Origin: Meghimatium bilineatum
Taxonomy: Eukaryota; Mollusca; Gastropoda; Stylommatophora; Philomycidae
DNA length: 64,000 bases
Reading direction: 5' to 3'
Assembly (NCBI GenBank): GCA_034231615.1
Contig: CM067311.1
Location: forward strand, 24,766,015 to 24,830,014
Shown: one piece after another, positions 1-8,710 of the stretch
Layout: every line of letters begins with the position of its first letter
Numbering within the stretch: position 1 is the stretch's first letter
Program-made: the position numbers and the translations under genes
Notes under the pieces: generated by a model
The model's input: only the letters and a program-made list of their open reading frames with translations
The model's database searches: none
What the model was told of the DNA's origin: nothing

Positions 1-88
1 TATCAATGAAACAAGACAGAGATGACGGAACAACATTCATAGCCTCCTTATAGTCTCACCTTATGTATGTTATAGTGCACGCTTACAG

Positions 89-249
89 ATGATGGCAATT
101 ATGACGTAGCTGGAAATACATGTACAACTGTATTCAATGGTGAAGGTATCTTTGAAAAATGTGGCATACCGATGCTGTGTCCCATAGATATAAGTGTGGC
201 ATTGACTATATTAGCAGCTGATGGTGCAGCAATTATTATGATTATCAGG
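89..249 (+). CDS. possible internal exon, unrecognised protein
   Basis: An open stretch begins directly after an acceptor-like sequence (gcttacag, ending at 88) and reaches a donor-like agg|gttaag at 249/250. The frame starts with the last two bases of a split codon and ends on a codon boundary. It encodes about 54 residues that begin DDGNYDVAGNTC, contain three cysteines, and end in a hydrophobic run (LAADGAAIIMII). The same frame stays open to a stop at 292-294, but from about 270 it runs into the reverse-strand Penelope-like remnant. That fits an exon followed by an intron holding the element. I recognise no family. Chance openness over 160 bp is quite possible, so this is a weak candidate. 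Confidence 0.2.
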
Positions 250-269
250 GTTAAGATGATTCCGGATCA

Positions 270-969
270 ATATATATCTTCGATGTTCTTATAATGTCTG
301 TAAACAACCAACGGGGAGAGGGGGTGTTCCGACTGAAGAAGAGGAAGGTGAAGAAAGAGACGTGACGGACAGCAGAGCTATGCAGGTGAAAGGTGATAAC
401 AGCTGTGACTCTGTCCGCGGAAGAAGATCTCGGAGTGTTCTTGAAGGTGTCCTGGTGGGAGAGCTTGCGCACTCAAATAAGGGCATACCTGACCATTTGT
501 CAGGGTATTGACGACGGCAGAAGAAATTCGTCGTTTCATGGGCTTTCTCGATGAAATCCTCTACACAGACTCTGCAAATTGAGAAATGACGGGAATCCAG
601 ACAGACATAGTCTCTACTTGAGGCAGACAATGTGTAGAGAACTAAGCTATGGGCATGAGTCGGTTTGTAATGAACTGATGTGTTAAAGCATTTGGATAGG
701 GACGAATATGCCAAGAAAGTTTACATGGGAGATGTAGAAATCTCAGATGTGAACTTGATAACCAGGTGAAAGTTGTCGATGAAGTGTATGAAGCGTGACA
801 GATCAGCCTCAGACGTGTACATGATACCAATTCCATCATCGATATACAAATGGAACACCAATGGGAAGGGCCCACCATAAAATTCACATACCTGGTGTTC
901 AAGGTAGCCCATTAACAAGCAGGCATAGATGGTATCTACTTCTGCGTTAATTCTCACACACTTCTGCAT
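270..969 (-). mobile_element. Penelope-like element (PLE) reverse transcriptase remnant
   Basis: Read on the minus strand from 969 downward, the translation shows MGYLEHQVCEFYGGP, then the reverse transcriptase motif YIDDGIGI (about 846-823), then FIHFIDNFHLVIKFTSEIS. This order (YIDD, then an F-x-N-x-H-x-x-IKFT-E-S block) is typical of Penelope-like elements. After a frame change it continues with SVHYKPTHAHS and later TNFFCRRQYPD, matching the PLE region downstream of the YIDD motif. A further frame change gives DRVTAVITFH near 410-380. At least two frameshifts have occurred. The N-terminal half of the RT and the GIY-YIG endonuclease are absent, so the copy is dead and truncated at both ends. 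Confidence 0.85.
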
Positions 970-1440
970 CTTTCGGTTTGATTCATCCGATCAGCACGAC
1001 TGTATAGATGTGTACCTTCTATTAGATGTTACAGATAACCCCCACCTCCAGAACATTCTACATTGCCTCTAACGACATGTATACCAAGTCATCATGTTAT
1101 TTTCTTTCCCAGTCATGAGAAAAGGGATATAATTAGATGCGTCTTTATCATTGTAAAGTTAAATTCATTACCTCCCCTACATTGTACGAATTACGTTTTT
1201 GTTTTCCGTTTAACATTGGTTGTTTCCCTTATATTTCATTTTCGTATGTTCAAGGAGCAATGTTTTTCACTTAGTTGGAGGTAGAACCGTGGTGTGTTTA
1301 GATTCAAACCTCTTGGATTGGCAATATAACAAGTACATATTGTAATCAATGACTGCTTGTACTGCTATTTAATCATTTTGTTTTGATGTTTGCGATTGAT
1401 TATATATATATATACCAGTAAATACTTTAAGGCATACTAA
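970..1440. other. no recognised feature
   Basis: AT-rich sequence with only short open frames and a short (TA)n run near 1400. I see no repeat shared with the rest of the window. Confidence 0.5.
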
Positions 1441-1477
1441 CCCTAATTTGAGAATGAGATATACTCATGGAGTTATG

Positions 1478-1745
1478 CTACAGTGTTTCCTTCATATTGT
1501 CCCCATATAGCATTGTTAGCTCGATGGTAATGTAGATAGTGGTCAGCACCATACAGTGCCGTCTCAGTGGAGAATGTTGACTACAAGGCACTTCCCATCT
1601 GTATTTTGCCTTTTCGAAGCACTTTAATACACTATATCCATTTCGTGATGTTTCTACTCCACTTGTATCTCGCATCCCATTGTCTCTACCCTGAAGTAAA
1701 ATCTTCAACAAGGTGTCATGCCTTTTAATATGTCCAAAATACTTT
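1478..1745 (-). mobile_element. LINE 3' end remnant (RT C-terminal tail)
   Basis: On the minus strand the sequence opens with FGHIKRHDTLLKILLQGR across a frame boundary, then a diverged basic segment (KYRWE, KW). The FGH-x-x-R-x-D-x-L-x-K-x-x-L-x-G signature is the C-terminal tail of RTE-like LINE reverse transcriptases. The same signature recurs at 17604-17815. The catalytic domain is missing, so this is a 5'-truncated, decayed copy. Confidence 0.65.
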
Positions 1746-2183
1746 ATTTATTTATTCTTTATTTCCTTCAATAGTTCATTCTTCATATGAAGTGTTGTTA
1801 GAACCTCTGTGTTCGGTTTCTTAGTGTTTGTACTGAAGTGCTTGCATTTATTAGTTGTACTTAACTTGCAGCAAAATCTGAATAGCTATTTTCTAAACAG
1901 GATACGTTTGAAATATTTCTTACTATGCGTATAAATGTTGAGGTTAGTCAGTGGCAGCCACTCCACATGAACACTATAGATATCAGGAATAGAAGATCAG
2001 GCATGGTGTGGATACCACAGACTGAATGCATAGATGATAGCTCAATTGCAAATAGTTGCCTTAACAAAAGGAGACTCGAGCTGATGAGATCATGAGAAAC
2101 ATGAACACAGCTATCACCACTCCTGGCGCCAATGTGTTGAGTTGATTGACGCGAAAGAGCAACAAAGAATAGTGGCACTGTTT
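1746..2183. other. no recognised feature
   Basis: AT-rich, with only short frames. A reverse-strand frame at 1948-2190 has no recognisable motif. A (GAA)n-tailed SINE-like fragment begins at its right edge. Confidence 0.45.
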
Positions 2184-2260
2184 CCTGCAATACACGTCGT
2201 ACAAGGCGACTAAGAATGTTTAGGTAGAGTTGGTTGTCCCATCATGTAGAGGGTCATCTA
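2184..2260 (+). repeat. (GAA)n-tailed SINE-like family, 5' half
   Basis: It begins cctgcaatacacgtcgt and continues through caaggcgactaag to a gttgtcccatcatgtagag-like segment. This matches the 5' half of a roughly 220-bp interspersed family best seen at 18241-18458 and, on the other strand, at 16499-16720. The 3' half is not present. Confidence 0.6.
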
Positions 2261-2349
2261 TTTTCAAGTGAGTTCAATTTCTTTCTCAGCATTCTTTGAC
2301 ATTCTGATAAAGTGCACAGTAAGAAGAACATACACGTAAGAAGACCACT

Positions 2350-2597
2350 CCTGACAGAGTGTCAAGATTGGGTCCTGAAAGAGTGTCAAGATTGGGTCAT
2401 GACAGTGTTAATATGGGGTCCTGAGAGAGTGTCAATATGGGTCATGGGAGAGTGTCAAGACTGGATCCTGGCAGAGTGTCAAGACTGGTGGATATATAAA
2501 TAAATATCTTCTTACAAAACCACTTCTGGCAGAGTGTCAGGACTGGGTGTTGGTAAAGTGTCAAGACCGAGGTCTGGCAGAGTGTCAGGACTGGGAG
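2350..2597. repeat. degenerate ~20-bp minisatellite
   Basis: Repeated variants of gagtgtcaagactgggtcc, with drifting spacing and an interruption at 2490-2520. The leader around accactcctgacagagtgtc recurs at about 2519, so a larger block was also duplicated. Confidence 0.85.
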
Positions 2598-2622
2598 AAA
2601 TGTAAAAAAATATCTTGTTTTA

Positions 2623-2842
2623 CGTTCGTTCTCAAACTCCTGCAGTTTATCAGGATATAATTCGGAGAACGGAATGTGTTGTGTCATGGTTATGGTTTGC
2701 AGATTAGCTGAAATAGGTGTGCATTTGGCGTGACACTTCCGACTTTCGCATGGCCCTGAGTCACTTTAACCCTATATGAGATGGGACCAACCCCTATCCG
2801 TCAAACCTCCTTAGTAATTTACTGCGACATGTATGCCAGGTA
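2623..2842 (-). repeat. (GAA)n-tailed SINE-like family, near full length
   Basis: Near-full-length reverse copy: cgttctcaaactcctgcag, then ggagaacggaatgtgttgt, a 'gcatggccctgagtca' block, and a cctccttag ... atgccagg end. The order matches the copies at 16499-16720 and, reversed, at 18241-18458. Its expected (CTT)n edge is lost on the left. Confidence 0.75.
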
Positions 2843-2848
2843 ACAGTA

Positions 2849-2945
2849 TTCTTCTTCTTCTTCTTCATCGTTCATTCTCAAACTCCTGCTGGCTCTCCCT
2901 TCTAGCAAGACCATTGCCCTACTAGATTACACTGGCGAAATGTGC
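2849..2945 (-). repeat. (GAA)n-tailed SINE-like variant
   Basis: Starts with an intact (CTT)n run and continues ttcattctcaaactcctgct, ggctctcccttctagcaaga. This is the second sub-type of the family. The same head occurs at 13122-13278. It abuts the previous copy in the same orientation. Confidence 0.75.
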
Positions 2946-3100
2946 ATCTATTTTTTTGTCTCCAGTTTGCAGTGATGATGATCCATCGACTAACTAACTA
3001 ACTAACATCTATTTTACCGGGCTACACACTTGTCCTAGCCTTCTCAAGGTCAATGTGCAGCATCGGCCTCATAGCGGAGTATAGATAAGCAACAACGTGA

Positions 3101-3274
3101 CCTGCCATGCATATCGTAAGAGTCAATTAAAGAGGTTTATTGTTTGGAATGGCTGTCCCTTCATTTGAAGGTCAAAGTGATTCAAAATATATACGGAAAT
3201 TGGATGTGTGCAGTCGAGAGGCGCATATATCGCATTCATGCTGTAATTTATGACAGAATATATTCCGTTCTCTG
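3101..3274 (+). repeat. (GAA)n-tailed SINE-like family, partial
   Basis: Opens cctgccatgcatatcgtaag and proceeds through ggatgtgtgcagtcgagag and gcgcatatatcgcattcatg to attccgttctctgg. It then stops abruptly at a gggctgtccatacattacgt sequence, the end motif of an inverted-repeat element. Confidence 0.7.
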
Positions 3275-3330
3275 GGCTGTCCATACATTACGTCAACAAT
3301 TAGGGAGTTAGAAAACAATTTAGACTGTTG
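3275..3330 (+). mobile_element. terminal fragment of a TIR element (GGCTGTCCATA-type)
   Basis: ggctgtccatacattacgtc matches the inverted terminal motif seen at both ends of 10314-10594 and at the right end of 56712-56955. It interrupts the SINE-like copy on its left. I could not find a matching right end nearby. Confidence 0.45.
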
Positions 3331-3429
3331 TTGACAGGGCGGGAACAGGGCAACAGTTAACATGACAACAGTTGATGTCAGCAAACATTAAGAAAACCAG
3401 TATTTAACTCCAACGTAATATCTGATTTA

Positions 3430-3833
3430 AGAGGCTAGCCACCTTTGAAAACAAATGCCTACGTACCATTCTGAACGTTAAGTGGAGTGACTTTAAATCT
3501 AACACTACTATAAGAGAAGAAAGCAAACAAACCTATATATCTTCCTTCATTATACAAAGGTGTTGGACTTAACCGGCCATGTTCTCAGAATGATTAGCCT
3601 AAGAATTCCCAATCAAACACTATATTGGGTGCCCCCTGGAGTAAGAAGAGGAGGGAGACCTAGAGAAACTCTACGAAGAACTATTAATAGAGAAGGCATG
3701 TCAATGAACCTAAACAACACGCAAGAATTAAAAAACCTGGCAATAAAAAGACAGAAATGGAAAGCTATGGTTTCTGCCCTATGCATCGCCAATGACCCTG
3801 GTGGAACATAACATAACATAACATAACATCTGA
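3430..3833 (+). mobile_element. RTE-like LINE 3' end with (AACAT)n tail
   Basis: The translation gives RLATFENKCLRTILNVKWSD, then after a frame change GHVLRMISLRIPNQTLYWVP and GGRPRETLRRTINREG, ending at a stop in gtggaacataac. This is the C-terminal end of an RTE-like LINE ORF. The same FENKC ... RGRPRETLRRTI order occurs at 29387-29790. The coding end runs straight into (aacat)n at about 3805-3829, which acts as the element's 3' tail. The catalytic domain is absent. Confidence 0.8.
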
Positions 3834-4157
3834 TTTAACTTATGATTGCCACTGCTGGATAGTAACACAAATATGTGAAGTAGAAGTTAAATTCATTTGA
3901 AAAAATAAATAAATGTCTTAGCAAGCTTCTTTAATATGGGAAGAATTCAAGTAAAACATGGCAAATACGAGAAACATAATAGATATACGAAGAGACATTC
4001 ACTTTCAAACGGAACCCGTGAGCCGCCACATTCTGATATATTCATTGGTAACATGCGCTCATAACTACTAATATGCTTTCTATTCTAGCAGACAGTCCAA
4101 AAATAGACACTTTAGAAGATGCCACTTTTATTTAGTAGAACGTAGACAAACATATGA

Positions 4158-4287
4158 GTAATCAGACAAATTACTAATTAGACAGACGAGTAAACAGACA
4201 AGTAATCAGATAGACAAGTAATCAGACAGACAAGTAATCAGACAGACTAGTAATCAGACAGACAAGTAATTAGACAGACAAGCAGAT
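4158..4287. repeat. 16-bp minisatellite
   Basis: About eight imperfect copies of agtaatcagacagaca, with substitutions and small changes in length. Confidence 0.9.
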
Positions 4288-4360
4288 AGTTATACATCTA
4301 CCAAATAAACAATATTTGCTGTGTTTAGAATGAAGATGACATCTCAAACGTGAGTACAGC

Positions 4361-4452
4361 GATCCCAACCCTTAAAGTGTTTTACTACGCCGCTACACCT
4401 TCCATCATCGGGAGTGAAGAGTTTGCTAGATTTGCTGGTATGTTCTCTTTCA
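4361..4452 (-). repeat. 92-bp interspersed repeat, copy 1
   Basis: Matches 6922-7013 at about 90 of 92 positions. Both copies end at the same base (tttca), and both lie beside LINE fragments. The reverse strand carries agcggcgtagtaaaacactt and gggttgggatc, faintly tRNA-like. Strand is assigned only from that resemblance. Confidence 0.75.
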
Positions 4453-5212
4453 TATTTCACTCTTATTTATAGTGTAGCAGTCACAGAAAGTAAAGAGAAA
4501 GGCCTCTTCCTAAATATTAAGAAAACAGAAGTAATGGTTGTTTCAAATAAACAAAATAACACACCTTGCAAGATCATAGTGAATGATAGAGTATTAAAAC
4601 AGGTCCACCAATTCAAATATTTAGGTACAATGATTGCAGCAGATGGAAGCAGTTCAACAGAAATGAGATGCAGAATAGGACAGGCAAAAACAACATTCAG
4701 AAAAATGAAAAATATACTGTGAAATATGACCTTGTCATTAGAAAGAGAGTTCTGCAGTGCTATATAACCCCTATACTAACATATGGGTGCGAGTCTTGGA
4801 CAATAAACAAACTGGAAAGTGGGAAATTAGAGGCAATAGAGATGTTGTTCTACAGAAGAATGCTGAGAATACCATAGACTGCCAGAAAAACTAATGTAGA
4901 GGTGTTAAAAGAGTCAAATGCGAAACGGACCTTAATCAACAATATAAGAAAACGGCAATCTTCTTTTTTTGGCCACTTCATGAGACAGGCAGGTTTGGAG
5001 AACATAATCACAACAGGCAAGATTGAAGGCAACGGAGACAGAGGGCGACAACTTGAGAAAATATTAGACAGTTAGACAACCTGGCACGGCAATGAAACAA
5101 CAACGAATTTGATACAAAATACTGCATGATACATAATCTGCACATTGTGGACAGAAAGCTGTGGAGAGGCATGACCGCCTAAGTCAGCCTGCATGGCACC
5201 TGATGATGATGA
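4453..5212 (+). mobile_element. RTE-like LINE (family B), 3' third of ORF2
   Basis: The translation begins with SKEKGLFLNIKKTEVMVVSN and HQFKYLGTMIAADGSSSTEM, then after a frame change YGCESWTINKLE and MLFYRRMLRIP. These are the post-catalytic RT and thumb blocks of RTE-like LINEs. The same family, much longer, lies at 32960-34765. Further frame changes follow before a shared end, catggcacctgatgatgatg. The catalytic YADD motif is absent from this 5'-truncated copy. Confidence 0.8.
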
Positions 5213-5277
5213 TTTATAGTGTAGTGTCATTGAGGATTTATATAGTGTAGTACGTATTATTGGAGATTTATAGAGAG

Positions 5278-5280
<3 letters not shown>

Positions 5281-5366
<86 letters not shown>
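5281..5366. repeat. (TA)n microsatellite
   Basis: About 43 uninterrupted TA dinucleotides. Confidence 0.97.
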
Positions 5367-5370
<4 letters not shown>

Positions 5371-5514
5371 CACATTTATATAGTGCAGTGTACGTTATTG
5401 CAGGTTATGTCAATTTATTTACAGTGTGGTATATATTGGTGTAGATTTATATACATTTATACAGCGTAGAGTGCATGAAAATGTTGAAAAGATGTAAAAG
5501 ATTCATTTCATTGT

Positions 5515-5660
5515 ACTCGTGTTACCCATATGTATTTCGTCCCTATCAAAGAAGCGGTTATCCGCCTGCTCATAGCAAGTAATTTATCTACGTGATCAGG
5601 ATTCGAACCCCGGACTTCTTTAGTACAACACGAACGGCTTAACCAGGAGACAACCAGATA
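5515..5660 (-). mobile_element. tRNA-derived SINE fragment
   Basis: On the minus strand an A-box-like tggttaagccg is followed about 35 bp later by a strong B box, ggggttcgaatcc. These are the internal RNA polymerase III promoter elements of tRNA-derived SINEs. The tail downstream is not matched elsewhere in the window. No cloverleaf is evident, so this is not a functional tRNA. Confidence 0.65.
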
Positions 5661-6303
5661 CATTTAAATAGTGTAAAGCTCATCAATTGAGATATATATA
5701 TATATATAAATTTATATAGTGTACTTCATGATATTGGAGATTTATATAAATGTATATAGTATATAGCGCATGACATAGTGCGTTAATTAAAAATTGAACA
5801 CCGATAGTGTCTATTATCTTCGCAATTATTAAGCATGATAATCATCATTAAAAAATCATTTTGAAAAAGCATCATTATTAAGGCTTCATATTTTGCATGA
5901 GTTGATTATTTCATAACCACGTTAAAGATTTATGATTAATTATTTTCTAGAATGAACGAATTTATCGTAGCAGTCGTTTTAAAGATATAAATATTTGTCT
6001 GTTGATAGGCATAAAAGTAGACCAGTTTGCGATACAAATTACCATATTTTCTGTCAATGGGGGGAAATGCGTCTTGCTTGTTGATTGGTTTTCCCCTCTC
6101 CAAATCTTCATTGACTGTTGGGCAAAGTATAAATATACTAGCCAATTAAAAGTATTCTTTAACCTCGGCTACTTTATGTCTTGATTTGATGCTAGGTAGA
6201 TCTAGGAGAAACCTTATGGCCAAGATAGGTATATCTCTTGTGCATCCTAGGACAGCTCTCATGGCCTCATTTTGAATTCTCTCCAATCTATCCACCTGTG
6301 TTT

Positions 6304-6602
6304 AAAGTAAAAAGGTAGGTCCCATGGCATCTGCCGTCTGGGATAAAGATAACTCTTCATGTACTAAGCCGCAGCAACTATTAGGTGGGGTGGCCAGTTC
6401 CCTTCCTTGCTGTTTTTTAGCTTCCCTACCTCATGCGTCATGTACTCATTTACAACTGAGTCAACTGGAGGAGTGGTCGTGTCAAGTGAGAAATCACAAC
6501 CAGGATTTTTTTTCTTATGTCCGGACGTGGTTTCGAACCTGGCACGCTGTAACCAGATGATAGCAAGCAACCTCTCTATCCATTAGGCTACCGCGCTCCT
6601 GA
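6304..6602 (-). mobile_element. tRNA-derived SINE with 10-bp target-site duplication, inside a LINE
   Basis: The duplication acctgtgttt flanks the insert exactly (6294-6303 and 6603-6612). On the minus strand the SINE starts with gcggtagcctaatggataga (A box) and carries a B box, aggttcgaaacc. Its body includes gttgactcagttgtaaatga, related to the body of the SINE at 36100-36345 (ccagcctcaaatgggtacc). The host LINE reading frame can be followed on both sides of the insertion. Confidence 0.9.
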
Positions 6603-6921
6603 ACCTGTGTTTGCGACAGTGTCAATAAACCTAAACCATAGTCCAACACAAATAATATGACTGCCGGCATCATCTGAAAAATGATTCGCTGTGACATCTT
6701 TGCAGATGCCATGATTTTGACTGCACTGACACCCTTCCTAGCTTTCTGAATGACATTGTCCACATGTTTCGCAAAAGATAGACTTCTATCAAAAGTGATG
6801 CCTAGATATTTCATAGCCTGCTCCCTGTCAATGTTGATGCCCATGCAGCAGACTGCTGGTAAAGTGTCTGTGACTTTTTTATGTTTAATTATGTTCAGAC
6901 GATGTGTGCCTTGGTGGGATT

Positions 6922-7013
6922 GATCCCAACCCTTAAAGTGTTTTACTACGCCGCTACACCTTCCATCATCGGGAGTGAAGAGTGTTCTAGATTTGCTGGT
7001 ATGTTCTCTTTCA
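6922..7013 (-). repeat. 92-bp interspersed repeat, copy 2
   Basis: Partner of 4361-4452, with two clear mismatches over 92 bp. It overlaps the 5' side of the RNase H-type LINE fragment, so it may be part of that family's sequence. Confidence 0.75.
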
Positions 7014-7090
7014 GATTCCAGAATGACACAAATAGTATTTACAATGTTCATATTATTAAAATTGATACAAAAAATATTTCATCTTACAAA

Positions 7091-7310
7091 GATCTTTTCG
7101 TTCATGCACGAATCTTTCAGTCCATACACAAATTTTTCAGTCCATACACAAATCTTTCAGTCCATACACGAATCTTTCAGTCCATACACAAATCTTTCAG
7201 TCCATACACGAGTCTTTCAGTCCATACACGAATCTTTCAGTCCATACACGGATCTTTCAGTCCATACACGAATCTTTCAGTTCATACACGAATCTTTCTG
7301 TTCATTCAAT
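7091..7310. repeat. 20-bp minisatellite
   Basis: About eleven copies of aatctttcagtccatacacg or its acaca variant. Open frames cross it, but they only encode SFSPYTN-like repeats. Confidence 0.95.
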
Positions 7311-7336
7311 TCACGCGCTCACACACACACACACAC

Positions 7337-7880
7337 TTTTCCTGTCCATGGTTGGTTGGTTGGTTGCTGATCCAGCGGTCCATGGGCCCATGCCCTTTTA
7401 TTCAATGCCACTTAAGTGATATATGCATGTGTTTGTTAGCTGTTGTTTTGTTCCATATAATGTGTTCCATTTATCTGGCCCTGGAGGGAGAAGCATTTTC
7501 CTGATGTCCTCCAGTGCTTGGCATTCAAAAAGTTGGTGGTCAACAGTTTCATAGGGATGAGTGCACATCCGGCACCCTGGAGTGTGTTGTGATTGTATTC
7601 TGTTCAGGTAATTGTTAAGCTGTACATGTTGTGTGCACAGTCTAAAGATGATACTTTGGTCTTTCCTTACCAGGAGGTTGATGTCTTTAGGATTTGGGCT
7701 GGTCATATATTTATAGATTTCGCTACCAGTGTTCATGGCCTGTCTGTTCATCCAATTTTCTTTGTTCACATATTTCAACATCATTTATACTTTGTGCATG
7801 GTTGTTTGTGTATATGGGTGTTCTTGTTGTGCTCCCTTCGTAGCTTGTCTGTCTGCTTTGTTATTGCGAGGTGTGTTTGA
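7337..7880 (-). mobile_element. RNase H-type LINE, C-terminal zinc-knuckle region and 3' end
   Basis: The minus frame gives KYMTSPNPKDINLLVRKDQS, IIFRLCTQHVQLNNYLNRI, then CRMCTHPYETVDHQLFEC (a C-x2-C ... H-x4-C zinc-binding pattern) and LYGTKQQLTNTC. That is the C-terminal region downstream of RNase H in this LINE class. The 3' end reads ccgctggatcagcaac followed by (caac)n. It lies on the 5' side of the RT piece at 6130-7050 on the same strand. That is the reverse of the order inside one element, so the two are separate insertions or a rearrangement. Confidence 0.85.
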
Positions 7881-7926
7881 GTGGCCAGTTTCCTGTACAT
7901 AAATATTTGCTTTTTATCTCATACAG

Positions 7927-8102
7927 GGTCTAAAGAATGCCAGTTTATGAGTATACTTCAAGGTAAAGCTCTGGCTATGACTGGCATCGACCTGGTAACA
8001 TCAGAAGACAATATGAAGGAGATCTTCGAGGAGCATCAGGCAGACTTTGTCAGAAAGTACGAGGGTATTGACGAGATCACTATAGATCCCGGACCTGAGT
8101 AA
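7927..8102 (+). CDS. candidate terminal coding exon, unrecognised protein
   Basis: A pyrimidine-rich acceptor (gctttttatctcatacag, ending 7926) precedes an open frame whose first two bases complete a split codon. It encodes about 58 residues ending in ITIDPGPE and a TAG stop. The peptide is soluble, acidic and probably helical: it includes LQGKALAMTGIDLVTSEDNM and EEHQADFVRKYEGIDE. It does not resemble the LINE proteins around it. An AATAAA signal lies at 8223-8228, at a plausible distance for a 3' UTR. I cannot name the protein. It is the best candidate in the window for a real host exon. Confidence 0.5.
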
Positions 8103-8222
8103 TTCTTCTGTGTGATATGTTAACGCAGAAGATAAAAAAAGGTACTTTCACAGTAGAGGTGACTACATTTTTGAGCAAACAAAATGAACGAAATATCATG
8201 TAACCAAGACGATAAGGTAAAG

Positions 8223-8228
8223 AATAAA
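8223..8228 (+). promoter_or_regulatory. candidate polyadenylation signal AATAAA
   Basis: Canonical hexamer about 120 bp after the stop of the candidate terminal exon. It supports that exon only weakly, since AATAAA is common in AT-rich DNA. Confidence 0.3.
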
Positions 8229-8249
8229 GAATATACATAATTTCTCACA

Positions 8250-8710
8250 CTGCTACTTAACTCGTGGAAGAATCGCAACACCATTTAAGACAGCCATAAT
8301 TGGTTATATTTCTGAATAGTGACAAAGTCATGTGCAGTGACACTAAAAACTATAATTTAAAAAAAAAGAACTTTGTAGTCACGTCTACTGGGAAAGTACC
8401 CATACAAATTGAAAGAATAGAATCAAGAGAAAAAAAAAGCCAATGATGAACCAAAATAGCGAGATAGATAATTTTTGCTTGTTCTGAAGGGTGTTAGTAA
8501 TATTATCAAATTCAAATAAGATGTGTGCGTGCATCACATATGTGTGCTTGTGAATGTGTGTGTATCAGATCCATGCTATTAGTGTATTCATAATTTATGA
8601 CAATCTCAAATTAAGACATGATCACCAGTTAATGTATGACAATTGTGTTTTTATGAATGTGTGATGGGACTCGAGAAGCTGTGTAGAACTGAATAGCAGA
8701 ACATTTGAAA
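8250..8710. other. no recognised feature
   Basis: AT-rich sequence with A-runs and a short gt-rich patch at 8520-8570. It leads directly into the large mosaic array. Confidence 0.5.

Larger units (their letters stand above)
5211..5790. repeat. degenerate ~30-bp repeats interrupted by (TA)n and a SINE
   Basis: Recurring variants of tttatatagtgtagt followed by attggagattta occur at 5211-5280, 5370-5480 and 5660-5770. They flank a (TA)n run and a tRNA-like SINE fragment, so the array is older than at least one of these interruptions. Confidence 0.6.
6130..7050 (-). mobile_element. RNase H-type (I/Loner-like) LINE, RT fragment with SINE insertion
   Basis: Read from 7050 down, the frame contains LPAVCCMGINIDREQAMKYL, GITFDRSLSFAKHVDNVIQ, KARKGVSAVKIMASAKMSQR and LDYGLGLLTLSQTQV. 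This is the post-catalytic RT region of LINEs that also carry RNase H. The same LLTLSQTQV block is at 55690-55730 in another copy. The frame breaks at 6602, where a SINE has inserted. The LINE resumes below 6304 as CTRDIPILAI-like codons and HKVAEVKEYF near 6180-6150. The upstream catalytic domain is missing. Confidence 0.85.

Noticed and set aside
6525-6600. Functional tRNA gene
   Set aside because: A and B boxes are present but the sequence continues into a SINE body flanked by a target-site duplication. The other tRNA-like heads (5515, 13375, 14285, 36095, 46005) show the same SINE organisation.
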